A stretch of DNA of 43,672 nt from a virus: the IMG/VR virus record IMGVR_UViG_3300017730_000020, positions 1-43,672 of that record; one strand, written 5' to 3'. The translations under genes were made by a program, and so were the position numbers. Below the pieces are notes generated by a model that did not search any database, was not told where the DNA came from, and saw only the letters and a program-made list of their open reading frames with translations. Shown piece by piece: positions 8,154-14,248 of the stretch (the first letter of the stretch is position 1; every line of letters begins with the position of its first letter).

Positions 8154-9653
8154 TTAGAGAGTTAGCCAGTCAAGTACTTTTTTTCCTAACCTATCAGAGG
8201 TGTCAACCTCTTGGTATTCTTTTCTTTTACTAGCTCTTGAGCCATCTAATGCTGTCCACACAGCATCCATAACATCATCATGCTTACCACGGGGATAAGA
8301 TAAAAATTCTGCTTGTGCTTCTATATCTTGAGGCCTAAAAAATAATTGACCTTTTGCAAGTATCGGGACTAGTGAAAGTAATCGCTCTGATTTTCTATTT
8401 CTGGGTTTAACGCCTTTCTCCAGTCCCGGTATATATAAATTCTGTTCTTGCATTTGTTTTCTTACTGCAGACCTTAAAGCCTCTTGATAAGCAACTGTTT
8501 CTATTTTCATCCTTTTGGGTCTATATTTTTTATATTGCTTAATAATAGCATCAGGCTGTTCTGCTGGGTCTAATTTAGTTCGTACTATGTTTATTATGTA
8601 AATATTATTTTCATGGTCTATACCAAGCGTTACTATAACAAAAAAATCAGCTTTAGCTGATAATGAAGATGCAGGGTCTACTCCTGAATATACAGCTACT
8701 GGTATTATTTTTTCTTTATCATCGGGTAATTTTTTAACAAGTATATTCTGTCCATCTCGTATTTCATAATCGTAGTGATGAATTTTAATATAATCTGGTT
8801 TAAACGGAGCATCATCAGGTGATTGAGCTATATTCATATACTCCTGATAGAATCCATTAAGATTACCTACGCTAGCAAATTCATCTTTTATTTGCAATAT
8901 ACGAGATTTAGGGAATCTTTCTGGCCATATACTTACCTCATCATCATTCCAGATACTATACCAAAGAACATCCCAACTAGGAGATTCTTTAGCCCAACAT
9001 AGGAAACAGTCTTCAGAAATAACTGTTCCAATCATAGCTATTCTACCATCATCAGATAATGATGGTATAACAGCTTCTGTTATCCACTTTCTATTTTTAG
9101 CTCTAGCTTCTGGAGTATATGCATTCAGTTCTGACTCAAAGTCGTCAATAATAATGAGGTTAGGTCTAGTATCACCCTCGATAAATCCCCTAACCCTTTG
9201 CCCAGTTCCAACAGCAATAATACGAGCACCATTTGAAAGAATAATATCATTATTAGTCCAACGCCTAGCAGTGTTAGGGCCCATGTCTCCAAAATTTTCT
9301 TTATATGTTTTACTATATGTAAGATGATATTTTATCCTTGATAAGAAGTTAATACTTTGACTTTGACTTTCTGAAATAATAACAATAAATAAGTCTTCAC
9401 TATCTAATTTAAAAGCACACTTCCAAAGAGGGTATATAAGAGATACCGTTGTAGACTTAGCTGTTCCTCGAGGAGCCGCAATTAATAATCTATTTCGAGA
9501 CTCATCCCTAAGGTGTTGGTATAGTTCATTATGAAAAGGGGGTATATCTTTATTTAATGCAGTTGGGAAACAAACTTTTCCAAAAAGCCCTATACTATTC
9601 CTGAATTTCTTTAGTACTTGAAGTTTCTCGTATTGAGCCTCGTAGTTCTCCAT
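8154..9653 (-). CDS. Terminase large subunit (499 aa)
   Basis: Packaging motor and headful/site nuclease. The Walker A motif APRGTAKST lies at residues about 60-68, and a Walker B LIIIDDFESE at about 165-175, followed by a coupling segment (IAMIGTVISED). The RNase H-like nuclease half has YSGVDPASS, IKIETVAYQ and the closing Asp pair in HDDVMDAVWTALDG. Length and order match known large terminases. The start overlaps the upstream gene by 59 bases but has an AAAGGA ribosome site at good spacing, so I keep it. It works with the portal encoded downstream. Confidence 0.92.
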   Translation of the reverse strand: MENYEAQYEKLQVLKKFRNSIGLFGKVCFPTALNKDIPPFHNELYQHLRDESRNRLLIAAPRGTAKSTTVSLIYPLWKCAFKLDSEDLFIVIISESQSQSINFLSRIKYHLTYSKTYKENFGDMGPNTARRWTNNDIILSNGARIIAVGTGQRVRGFIEGDTRPNLIIIDDFESELNAYTPEARAKNRKWITEAVIPSLSDDGRIAMIGTVISEDCFLCWAKESPSWDVLWYSIWNDDEVSIWPERFPKSRILQIKDEFASVGNLNGFYQEYMNIAQSPDDAPFKPDYIKIHHYDYEIRDGQNILVKKLPDDKEKIIPVAVYSGVDPASSLSAKADFFVIVTLGIDHENNIYIINIVRTKLDPAEQPDAIIKQYKKYRPKRMKIETVAYQEALRSAVRKQMQEQNLYIPGLEKGVKPRNRKSERLLSLVPILAKGQLFFRPQDIEAQAEFLSYPRGKHDDVMDAVWTALDGSRASKRKEYQEVDTSDRLGKKVLDWLTL

Positions 9654-10404
9654 TGTCCTTTTCTGTTGTTTCTGTTAACTTTATCTTTTGCTCCTCTTGA
9701 AGTACATCTGCAATAAGTTTTTTTGTACTAACACCTTCTATTTGGCGAGTAGTCTTTATTGTATCTTTATCATCCATTCCGTGTAAAGACATAAGCTTTT
9801 CAGTAGCCCTCATAAGATTGCTAACATCTTCTTTTTTCTTAGCCATTGTAATTGCTTCTTCTAAAAGCTCCATTACATATTCTTTATCTTTGCCACTTTC
9901 TTTTAAAAGTATATCTAGCTCTTCTCTTACCACGCTTTTAAATTCCTCTGTCCTGATGTTTCTTTTCCATCTTCTCCTTTGCTGAGGAGTTGTTTGGCCC
10001 ATAACGAGGTCAATAGCCAAATCTGCATCAAAGTTTGTAGAAACATATGCGAGGGCGAGGTTTTTCCATTTATGTGATTTAGACTTAACTTCGAGTGCGG
10101 GCTTACCAGAGAGAGTCCATGGAGTACTTCTGCCCTCAGCATAAAATTTTTGTGTTTTATAATTGGGATTGTGCATAATATAGCCATATGGTGTTCTAAC
10201 ATAAAGAGTGGCTTCATTTCTATCGGATTCATAATTTTTTCTTTTTAGTACCTTTGCTATATACCCGTCATCTGATATGCAATAAGTTCCTTCTTTTGCT
10301 TCTTTCCAATGTTTAAAATCTATCCCTTTTTCTATAGCTTCTGTCTCTGAGTATATAGGGTATGATTTTGCGCCCGATTTATGATTTATTGTTATTTCGA
10401 ACAT
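9595..10404 (-). CDS. Candidate terminase small subunit / DNA-binding protein (269 aa)
   Basis: It lies directly upstream of, and overlapping, the large terminase gene, where phages usually encode the small subunit. The sequence is basic and helical: a Lys-rich N-terminal half that includes YVRTPYGYIMHNP, a central QQRRRWKRNIRTEEF stretch suited to DNA contact, and a C-terminal helical segment (EYVMELLEEAITMAKKKEDV) that could oligomerise. I did not recognise a classical small-terminase helix-turn-helix, so position is the main argument. The 59-base overlap with the large subunit may couple their translation. Confidence 0.55.
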   Translation of the reverse strand: MFEITINHKSGAKSYPIYSETEAIEKGIDFKHWKEAKEGTYCISDDGYIAKVLKRKNYESDRNEATLYVRTPYGYIMHNPNYKTQKFYAEGRSTPWTLSGKPALEVKSKSHKWKNLALAYVSTNFDADLAIDLVMGQTTPQQRRRWKRNIRTEEFKSVVREELDILLKESGKDKEYVMELLEEAITMAKKKEDVSNLMRATEKLMSLHGMDDKDTIKTTRQIEGVSTKKLIADVLQEEQKIKLTETTEKDNGELRGSIRETSSTKEIQE

Positions 10405-10480
10405 CGTCTAAATGTTGCTTCCATAACTTAGAATTTATCCAAACTAATACTAATACAAATGTTAAACTAAGTTCAATCAT
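10379..10480 (-). CDS. Short single-span membrane protein, possible lysis accessory (33 aa)
   Basis: A 33-residue frame with ATG at 10478-10480 overlapping the stop of the upstream gene (TAATG) and a stop inside the start of the terminase-side gene. Residues 3-15 are hydrophobic (ELSLTFVLVLVWI), followed by a charged tail. The overlap pattern matches every other gene pair here, so I think it is real. It lies two genes from the endolysin, which suggests a small holin-like or regulator role, unproven. Confidence 0.5.
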   Translation of the reverse strand: MIELSLTFVLVLVWINSKLWKQHLDDVRNNNKS

Positions 10481-10695
10481 TAATAATCCCTCCCGAATAG
10501 GTTTTCTTTTTTTTCTCGTTGCAATTCAATAAGTCTTGCTGTTAGGTAAACCATTCCATCTAAAAGTTCTTCTAGTGTTTCTTCTTCGTAATCTCTTTTA
10601 TCATAAAGAGGTACTTCTTGCCCATATTTCTTTCTACCTAAGTCAAGTCTTTCTTTGACTTTTTTTATAATAAGTTTATTTATACCCTTAGACAT
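10480..10695 (-). CDS. MazG-like / all-alpha NTP pyrophosphohydrolase-like protein (71 aa)
   Basis: A short all-helical protein with KERLDLGRKKYG, then DKRDYEEETLEELLDGMVYL. The EExxEExxD-type acidic helix, followed by a hydrophobic Tyr-Leu helix, is the metal-binding core of all-alpha NTP pyrophosphatases such as MazG and phage dUTPase relatives. In phages these may hydrolyse unwanted nucleotides or alarmones. It is shorter than full enzymes (usually about 90-110 aa) and may need to dimerise. The gene overlaps the endolysin gene by eight bases at one end and the small membrane gene at the other. Confidence 0.5.
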   Translation of the reverse strand: MSKGINKLIIKKVKERLDLGRKKYGQEVPLYDKRDYEEETLEELLDGMVYLTARLIELQREKKENLFGRDY

Positions 10696-11170
10696 TTAAA
10701 GCTCTCTTAAACCATCCGTACCAATATTTTTCTTGATTGTGCTTAGACACTACAATAGTAGCGAACTTTAAGACCCTATACGCTCTGAGTCTATCTGGCT
10801 CCAAGTTTTTAAGGGCTTTGAGCGTCTTAGGGCCGACTCTTCCATCAAGCTCCAATCCTGCTTTGTATTTCCCATTAATAGCTCTTTGAAGAACCTTACC
10901 AGCACCAATAATGCCAAAATTAACGCACATATCAAAATATATATGTTGTAGGTCATGATGTATAAGATAAGCCTTTGAAGGTTTCCAATACTTATTATAA
11001 TAGATATCTTTTGCCTTATCTATAGTAAGGTTTTTAATATCTTCCTTTGGGAATGCTCTCTTAGATATACCATACTTTGTTTCCCCTCCCGGGTCTACAG
11101 GGTCATCTACATACCCTCCTTCTTTTTCAATGACATCTTCGATGATTTCATTAAAGTCCTCTGAATACAT
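10688..11170 (-). CDS. Endolysin, GH108-type N-acetylmuramidase (160 aa)
   Basis: Cleaves peptidoglycan at the end of infection. Residues 15-36 read EKEGGYVDDPVDPGGETKYG, the signature of glycoside hydrolase family 108, with Glu17 of EGGY as the expected catalytic acid. The rest (YWKPSKAYLIHH, YFDMCVNFGIIGAGKVLQ, then LDGRVGPKTLKAL) matches the family through to a peptidoglycan-binding-like end. No signal peptide is seen, so a holin or other pore is needed for export; candidate membrane proteins are at 10379-10480 and 11623-11856. AGGAG at good spacing supports this start. Confidence 0.88.
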   Translation of the reverse strand: MYSEDFNEIIEDVIEKEGGYVDDPVDPGGETKYGISKRAFPKEDIKNLTIDKAKDIYYNKYWKPSKAYLIHHDLQHIYFDMCVNFGIIGAGKVLQRAINGKYKAGLELDGRVGPKTLKALKNLEPDRLRAYRVLKFATIVVSKHNQEKYWYGWFKRALNV

Positions 11171-11232
11171 AGTCCACTCCTTGTTGTATTTTTAAATTAA
11201 GCCTTATTAATTCAGCTTGTGTACGAATATAG

Positions 11233-11490
11233 TTAACTTTTATCTTTAGAGTCAACAGGTTTGCCACTGCTGTCAACAATCTTAGGGGTTTGCTGTTTCT
11301 GAGCTTTTTTCTTAGCAAGCTCAGTGAGGTAATTAGTGAGTTCATCTGTATCTCCTTTATATTCTATATAAGATGCTATAAGCTGATACAATTCACTAAC
11401 CTGTGCTTGTAATGAAGAGATAGCATTGCTATGTAATGACAGTGCATAGTCTCTATCTTTATTGGATGGTTTAGTTTTGCCCGCTTTCAT
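11233..11490 (-). CDS. Small coiled-coil protein (85 aa)
   Basis: Residues about 15-60 form an amphipathic helix (YALSLHSNAISSLQAQVSELYQLIASYIEY) followed by a Lys/Gln-rich tail ending in SGKPVDSKDKS. An AGGAGG ribosome site precedes the start. No family recognised. It sits between the endolysin and the repeat-rich spacer in the minus-strand late region. A frame on the same strand through its 3' half is a weaker alternative. A structural or regulatory partner role is possible but not shown. Confidence 0.6.
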   Translation of the reverse strand: MKAGKTKPSNKDRDYALSLHSNAISSLQAQVSELYQLIASYIEYKGDTDELTNYLTELAKKKAQKQQTPKIVDSSGKPVDSKDKS

Positions 11491-11507
11491 AGTTCCTCCT
11501 GTTATTG

Positions 11508-11598
11508 TTAGGTACCTTACTTAGTTACCTAAGCTAAGTTACTTTTAAAAACCTTTATTAATTCAAACTTTATAAAGTTACTGTACTTAGGTACCTTA
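11508..11598. repeat. TTAGGTACCTTA repeats (operator-like cluster)
   Basis: The 12-mer TTAGGTACCTTA occurs at 11508-11519 and again at 11587-11598, with a variant TTAGTTACCTAA at 11521-11532 and further TAAG/CTAA half-sites between them. Each copy centres on the palindrome AGGTACCT. The spacer between two minus-strand genes is otherwise empty (11491-11622). This looks like a protein-binding cluster controlling the late promoter, or an iteron-type origin element. Confidence 0.55.
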
Positions 11599-11622
11599 GG
11601 TAGTTAGAATTTAAAGTAAGAA

Positions 11623-11856
11623 CTATTTCTTGTCAACCCTTTTTTCCAGTTTTTCTGTTATTTGATGCTCATAACACCATTTAGAACCTAAACCCAAGTC
11701 CTTATAGAGGTGTCTTTGCCCGTCAATAGTCTTTACTTCAATAAGTCTATTATAAGCATAGTGGTTAACCTCAGTAATATAGGGGCTTTTAGTAGTACTT
11801 TCATTTGATTTAGTACCTAATAGTGTTAAAAGTAACAATATTGCTAGTTTTTCCAT
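11623..11856 (-). CDS. Small exported or membrane-anchored protein (77 aa)
   Basis: From the ATG at 11854-11856 the protein begins MEKLAILLLLTLLGTKSNES, a typical short signal peptide or membrane anchor, followed by a polar domain with HYAYNRLIEVKTIDGQRHLY and a single Cys. An upstream TTG at 11881-11883 would add nine residues but has no ribosome site. Being first in the late operon, close to the endolysin, it could be a spanin-like or lysis-timing protein, or a superinfection factor. No lipobox Cys is found after the hydrophobic stretch. Confidence 0.5.
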   Translation of the reverse strand: MEKLAILLLLTLLGTKSNESTTKSPYITEVNHYAYNRLIEVKTIDGQRHLYKDLGLGSKWCYEHQITEKLEKRVDKK

Positions 11857-11904
11857 AGGTGAAATTACAAAAAGTATTTGCAACTACAAGGAGGTTTTCT
11901 AAAA

Positions 11905-11935
11905 TTTACAGTAGAATGTGAGTGTGCAATATACA
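11905..11935 (+). promoter_or_regulatory. Possible sigma70-type promoter for the structured region and early operon
   Basis: TTTACA at 11905-11910, then 17 bases, then AATATA at 11928-11933 with a TG two bases before it (extended -10). Transcription would begin near 11940, exactly where the large paired structure starts. The -10 match is poor, so this is tentative. Confidence 0.3.
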
Positions 11936-11938
11936 CTC

Positions 11939-12245
11939 GCAGGTACCCCCTCGAAATTCACCCCATGGGGGGTGATTCTCGTTGAAACTTGACCTATATA
12001 ATAGTTCAGTCCAGTGAAGTAGCTCACTACTCGCACTCACCTAGCAAGTAGCACAACTAATAGCTCTGCTATTAGACGCTTTACGCTTTGCGCTATTGCT
12101 GGCTCTGTGCTGTTCACTGTCCAGTCCTATCATGTAGGCGTGTGTAGTCTACTTTCGTAGACATACCACTTCACAAGTTTCTCCTCACCTCCCTCCCCCA
12201 GCTCTGCTACCGCAGACCCAAGTGGGGTTCATTCGAGGTACCTGC
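11939..12245 (+). ncRNA. Candidate large structured RNA (about 307 nt) or structured regulatory region
   Basis: A gene-free stretch, visibly richer in G and C than its surroundings. The ends pair over 300 bases: GCAGGTACC (11939-11947) with GGTACCTGC (12237-12245), then TCGAA (11951-11955) with TTCGA (12232-12236), then ACCCCA (11960-11965) with TGGGGT (12223-12228). Inside are CAGTGAA/TTCACTG (12012-12018 with 12113-12119), AGCACA/TGTGCT (12050-12055 with 12106-12111), the hairpin CTAATAGC/GCTATTAG (12057-12064, 12068-12075) and GTCTAC/GTAGAC (12147-12152, 12157-12162). A local hairpin TCACCCC/GGGGTGA (11958-11975) competes with the third outer helix. No frame longer than a few dozen codons fits. 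The strand is inferred from the downstream gene; a DNA-level origin or packaging role is the alternative. Confidence 0.45.
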
Positions 12246-12313
12246 TTAATCCCGTACTTGCTATCAGCAACGGATTTTCCTTGCTATAACCATTAATGAT
12301 ATAGGAGTATATT

Positions 12314-12619
12314 ATGAGTTTAACTGGAACTATTACCAATACATTTGCTGGTTCTCGCAAGGGAAGTAAATGGGTTTATAAGCTTGATGAGAATGAGCAG
12401 AGAATTGCTACAAATGCTCTAAAGCTTACGGTCAGTGACGACCAAGAGTTACCAGCTGTTTTAACTGCAGAAAGAATTACTAACGCTAGTAAGCAGTTAA
12501 CTAACCTTAAGTTTATCGCTGGTTCTGATTACCGTAAAGCCAGTGAAGAAACTCACTTCGAGGAGAGTCAGCAGATATCTGCAACCTATAAGCCTCTCCC
12601 AAAGAAGATTAGTTTCTAG
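12314..12619 (+). CDS. First early protein, unknown function (101 aa)
   Basis: A soluble protein, probably beta-rich in the first half (SLTGTITNTFAGSRKGSKWVYKL) and helical and polar later, ending YKPLPKKISF. I do not recognise it. It is the first plus-strand gene after the structured region, has a TAGGAG ribosome site, and is followed by its own strong terminator, so it is transcribed as a single unit. Codon use looks slightly different from the AT-rich genes nearby (more GCT, GGT and AAG). This layout suggests a highly expressed early protein, perhaps a host-takeover or DNA-binding factor, but that is inference. Confidence 0.7.
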   Translation: MSLTGTITNTFAGSRKGSKWVYKLDENEQRIATNALKLTVSDDQELPAVLTAERITNASKQLTNLKFIAGSDYRKASEETHFEESQQISATYKPLPKKISF

Positions 12620-12628
12620 AGGTTTTAG

Positions 12629-12658
12629 CCCCCTTAGTCCTTACGAGGATTGAGGGGG
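12629..12658 (+). terminator. Rho-independent terminator
   Basis: A 12-bp stem, CCCCCTTAGTCC (12629-12640) with GGATTGAGGGGG (12647-12658), containing two G-U pairs and a six-base loop, followed by TTTTAGGGTTTT. It ends the transcript of the first early gene. Confidence 0.8.
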
Positions 12659-12682
12659 TTTTAGGGTTTTATCCCCTGAAAT

Positions 12683-12785
12683 AAATAAAAGTAAGGCAGT
12701 CAGGAGGTTGCACAGTAATGGAGATAACATCAGTGCATACCATCTCCTACCTACCTACCTAAGAGACCTTGCTTTTATTTTTTTT
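12683..12785 (+). ncRNA. Structured element A: 98-nt arm-closed RNA with T-run
   Basis: AAATAAAAGTAAGG (12683-12696) pairs with CCTTGCTTTTATTT (12767-12780), 14 bp with one G-U, and a run of T follows. Inside are GGAGAT/ATCTCC and an alternative TGCAC/GTGCA pairing, and a CTAC tandem repeat. It lies between two genes and contains no plausible frame. It may be a small RNA with its own terminator; the outer stem plus T-run could also simply be an extended terminator. Confidence 0.4.
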
Positions 12786-12827
12786 ACTAGGGTTACATAG
12801 TAATTAACAACACAAAGGGAGTAAATA

Positions 12828-13043
12828 ATGATTGATACATTAATGCCAATAGCAATGTTAGTATCAGTAATACTAATCTTTTGTCTTTTATGGACACTTA
12901 ATATGTTAAGACAAGAGCTTGAACATAGTGAAACTAAGATTAAATTATTGTACAGACGAATTGAAGATGTAAATAATGAAATGTTTCTGATTAAAGAAGA
13001 AAGAAACGAGTATCTTGATAAATTAAGCAGTATGAGTAGATAA
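12828..13043 (+). CDS. Small membrane-anchored coiled-coil protein (71 aa)
   Basis: Residues about 5-26 are a hydrophobic span (MPIAMLVSVILIFCLLWTL), followed by a charged helix (QELEHSETKIKLLYRRIEDV and on) that should form a coiled coil in the cytoplasm or periplasm. Ribosome site AAGGGAG. No family recognised. It heads a pair of small genes placed between structured elements A and B. A role at the membrane early in infection, for instance exclusion of other phages, is possible but unsupported. Confidence 0.65.
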   Translation: MIDTLMPIAMLVSVILIFCLLWTLNMLRQELEHSETKIKLLYRRIEDVNNEMFLIKEERNEYLDKLSSMSR

Positions 13044-13181
13044 ATGAATAGTATACCGCCTTGGGGTAAAAAAGAGCTAATAATATGGTTAGTTAAAAAT
13101 AATCCAAATACACCCAAGAGCAAGTTTATAGCAATGAAAAAGAATCGTCTTTGGGCTATATTCTTTAGTCAAAGTAATTAA
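13044..13181 (+). CDS. Small hypothetical protein (45 aa)
   Basis: The ATG at 13044 follows the upstream stop codon directly, giving a 45-residue, basic, Trp-rich peptide (MNSIPPWGKKELIIWLVKNN and on). Tight spacing suggests coupled translation. Its last bases form the first strand of structured element B (from 13179), so translation would unfold that element. No recognisable domain. Confidence 0.5.
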   Translation: MNSIPPWGKKELIIWLVKNNPNTPKSKFIAMKKNRLWAIFFSQSN

Positions 13182-13278
13182 GAGATAGAAGTGGTTTGTT
13201 AGTCTTTATGTGCAATTTTAATAAAAAGATGACTATGAGATTGGCGTTTCATTATTAAAACAACTAACCTATCTCTTA
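13179..13278 (+). ncRNA. Structured element B: about 100-nt arm-closed RNA
   Basis: A perfect 10-bp outer helix, TAAGAGATAG (13179-13188) with CTATCTCTTA (13269-13278). Inside, AGTC-TTTAT pairs with ATAAA-..-GACT around 13201-13234, ATGA/TCAT forms a short hairpin near 13235-13252, and GTTAG can pair with CTAAC beside the outer helix. A T-rich run follows. The region 13182-13515 has no gene. The architecture (outer helix plus branches) resembles elements A and C, although the sequences differ. Confidence 0.4.
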
Positions 13279-13291
13279 TATTTTTTATATA

Positions 13292-13303
13292 GGTCTCGAG
13301 ACC
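13292..13303. repeat. Perfect 12-bp palindrome between structured elements
   Basis: GGTCTCGAGACC reads the same on both strands and sits in the short linker between elements B and C. It is more GC-rich than its surroundings. It could be an operator for a dimeric protein or a processing hairpin in RNA. Confidence 0.5.
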
Positions 13304-13306
13304 AAT

Positions 13307-13391
13307 AGAGTGGATACTGAAATAAAATCAGGGCGTGATGAACATGCGTGTGAAGCGTAAAACATTGAAACCTTAGGTTTATATCCACTCT
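13307..13391 (+). ncRNA. Structured element C: about 85-nt arm-closed RNA
   Basis: A perfect 10-bp outer helix, AGAGTGGATA (13307-13316) with TATCCACTCT (13382-13391). Stacked directly on it is CTGA/TCAG (13317-13320, 13328-13331), and on the other side AAACC/GGTTT (13368-13372, 13376-13380). The 36-base middle contains repeated GCG/CGTG units and no frame. It is followed within 8 bases by a terminator, so it looks like the 3' part of an independent small transcript. Confidence 0.45.
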
Positions 13392-13398
13392 TTTATAA

Positions 13399-13447
13399 AG
13401 GGAGTATAGTTTTGATTATTCTATGCTCCCTAAGATTTAATTTTTTA
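13399..13447 (+). terminator. Rho-independent terminator after structured element C
   Basis: AGGGAGTATAG (13399-13409) pairs with CTATGCTCCCT (13421-13431), 11 bp with one G-U pair, followed by AAGATTTAATTTTTT. It separates elements B and C from the operon that contains the ubiquitin-like gene. Confidence 0.7.
13412..13441 (+). promoter_or_regulatory. Possible promoter of the ubiquitin-like operon
   Basis: TTGATT (13412-13417), 18 bases, then TTTAAT (13436-13441), inside the terminator above. Because transcription from upstream should stop here, a promoter near 13412-13475 is needed for the next genes; this is the best candidate I see. Confidence 0.25.
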
Positions 13448-13457
13448 TTTATTCTAA

Positions 13458-13475
13458 GTAATGCAAGAGCATTAC
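13458..13475 (+). promoter_or_regulatory. Leader hairpin / operator-like inverted repeat
   Basis: GTAATGC (13458-13464) and GCATTAC (13469-13475) form a perfect 7-bp inverted repeat with a 4-base loop, 40 bases before the start of the next gene. It could be an operator or a 5' mRNA hairpin. Confidence 0.35.
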
Positions 13476-13515
13476 CTCTATAAGAGTAAATAACACCCGT
13501 AAAAAAGGAGGTAAC

Positions 13516-13689
13516 ATGAGCAGAGTAGAGGAAGCTATTGATACATTAATACAGCAACTTGAAAACGCAGGTTACGAAACAAAAGACGCTATCAAAAAGG
13601 TAAACGAAGACCTTGATGGTGCTAAAGCAGAAATACAGGCTTATAATGACTGGATTCAAGATAGAATCGAGTTATACTTAGAAGCATGA
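13516..13689 (+). CDS. Small helical acidic protein (57 aa)
   Basis: The ATG at 13516 has a strong AAGGAGG ribosome site. The 57 residues are almost wholly helical and acidic (MSRVEEAIDTLIQQLENAGY, then KVNEDLDGAKAEIQAYNDWI), suggesting a dimeric coiled coil. The stop overlaps the next start (ATGA). It is the first gene of the transcript that carries the ubiquitin-like protein, so it may be a partner or substrate of that system, but nothing in its sequence shows a function. Confidence 0.6.
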   Translation: MSRVEEAIDTLIQQLENAGYETKDAIKKVNEDLDGAKAEIQAYNDWIQDRIELYLEA

Positions 13690-13958
13690 ATTACGCTTTA
13701 ATTGAATGTATTACCTTTCATCGTAAAATACTAAAAGGGGAATACAAAGGAGACAATACATATAAGAATAATCTTATCGGCATCTACAACAGTCACGAAG
13801 AAGCTGAGTTTATCCTGTCTAAATCTAAAAAGCATTTAGTCGCAAAGGATGCAGTTAAGAGTATTAAATATGATATTGTGAAGACAGATAAACAAGTAAC
13901 AACAAGCAAGGTTGGTAATTATATCAATCGTAATAAACAGGAGGTTAGTAATGGCTAA
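13686..13958 (+). CDS. Small hypothetical protein upstream of the ubiquitin-like gene (90 aa)
   Basis: Starts inside an ATGA overlap with the previous gene and ends eight bases into the ubiquitin-like gene. It is a mixed alpha/beta, basic protein: LIECITFHRKI, GIYNSHEEAEFILSKSKKHL and SIKYDIVKT give a strand-helix-strand pattern suggestive of a small ferredoxin-like or DUF fold. No family was recognised. Double translational coupling ties its production to that of the ubiquitin-like protein. Confidence 0.6.
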   Translation: MNYALIECITFHRKILKGEYKGDNTYKNNLIGIYNSHEEAEFILSKSKKHLVAKDAVKSIKYDIVKTDKQVTTSKVGNYINRNKQEVSNG

Positions 13959-14184
13959 CAACAATCCAGTAGTAATAAGATACATGGCGTATCACACAGG
14001 TGGAGTACCAAAGACTGTAGAGGCATCTACTCCAGCAGAGATTGCTGAAAAAGAAGGATTTGGCATTGATGACAATCAAGTAGCGATTTTCGTTGGTGGT
14101 AAATCTGCAACCCCAAACACTCGATTAAAAGAGGGTCAGGTTGTATCTTTTCAGAAAGCTCGCCAAGAGTCTGGTAATAAATAA
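13951..14184 (+). CDS. Ubiquitin-like (beta-grasp, ThiS/MoaD-type) modifier protein (77 aa)
   Basis: The ATG at 13951 has an AGGAGG site; an earlier in-frame start lacks one. Predicted order fits a beta-grasp fold: strand NPVVIRYMAYH (5-15), strand KTVEAS (21-26), helix PAEIAEKEGF (28-37), then NQVAIFVGGKS (42-52), NTRLKEGQVVSFQKA (56-70). The L-K-E-G-Q-V-V-S-F turn and strand is the ThiS/MoaD/prokaryotic-ubiquitin pattern, in which L-x-D/E-G-D-x-V precedes the C-terminal tail. The tail ends QESGNK, not Gly-Gly: a single Gly75 lies two residues before the end, so trimming might be needed. The E1-like, JAB and E2-like genes follow, which supports the call. A sulfur carrier is the main alternative. 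Confidence 0.7.
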   Translation: MANNNPVVIRYMAYHTGGVPKTVEASTPAEIAEKEGFGIDDNQVAIFVGGKSATPNTRLKEGQVVSFQKARQESGNK

Positions 14185-14192
14185 CCTGTTAC

Positions 14193-14227
14193 ACCCCCCT
14201 AAGCAATTAGGGGGGTTTAATTTTTTT
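14193..14227 (+). terminator. Strong terminator between the modifier and its enzymes
   Basis: Perfect 9-bp stem ACCCCCCTA (14193-14201) with TAGGGGGGT (14208-14216), six-base loop, followed by TTAATTTTTTT. It should stop most transcripts after the ubiquitin-like gene, so the three enzymes downstream would be made at a lower level, by read-through or from a hidden promoter. Confidence 0.85.
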
Positions 14228-14248
14228 CTAATTTAAAAGGAGTTAAAC

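Noticed and set aside
11151-11345. A 64-residue minus-strand frame overlapping the 85-residue coiled-coil gene
   Set aside because: It overlaps most of the 3' half of a better frame with a good ribosome site and has no start signal of its own.
12000-12245. A tmRNA: GGGGTGATTCTCG at 11969-11981 resembles the opening of tmRNA (GGGGCTGATTCTGG)
   Set aside because: No T-arm at the other end, no tag reading frame with a suitable ending, and no CCA-type acceptor match.
12755-13123. A 122-residue minus-strand hydrophobic frame
   Set aside because: Antisense to two small coupled plus-strand genes with ribosome sites; no start signal.
13292-13303. CRISPR or repeat-spacer array around structured elements A-C
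   Set aside because: The elements do not share a sequence repeat; only helix layout is similar.
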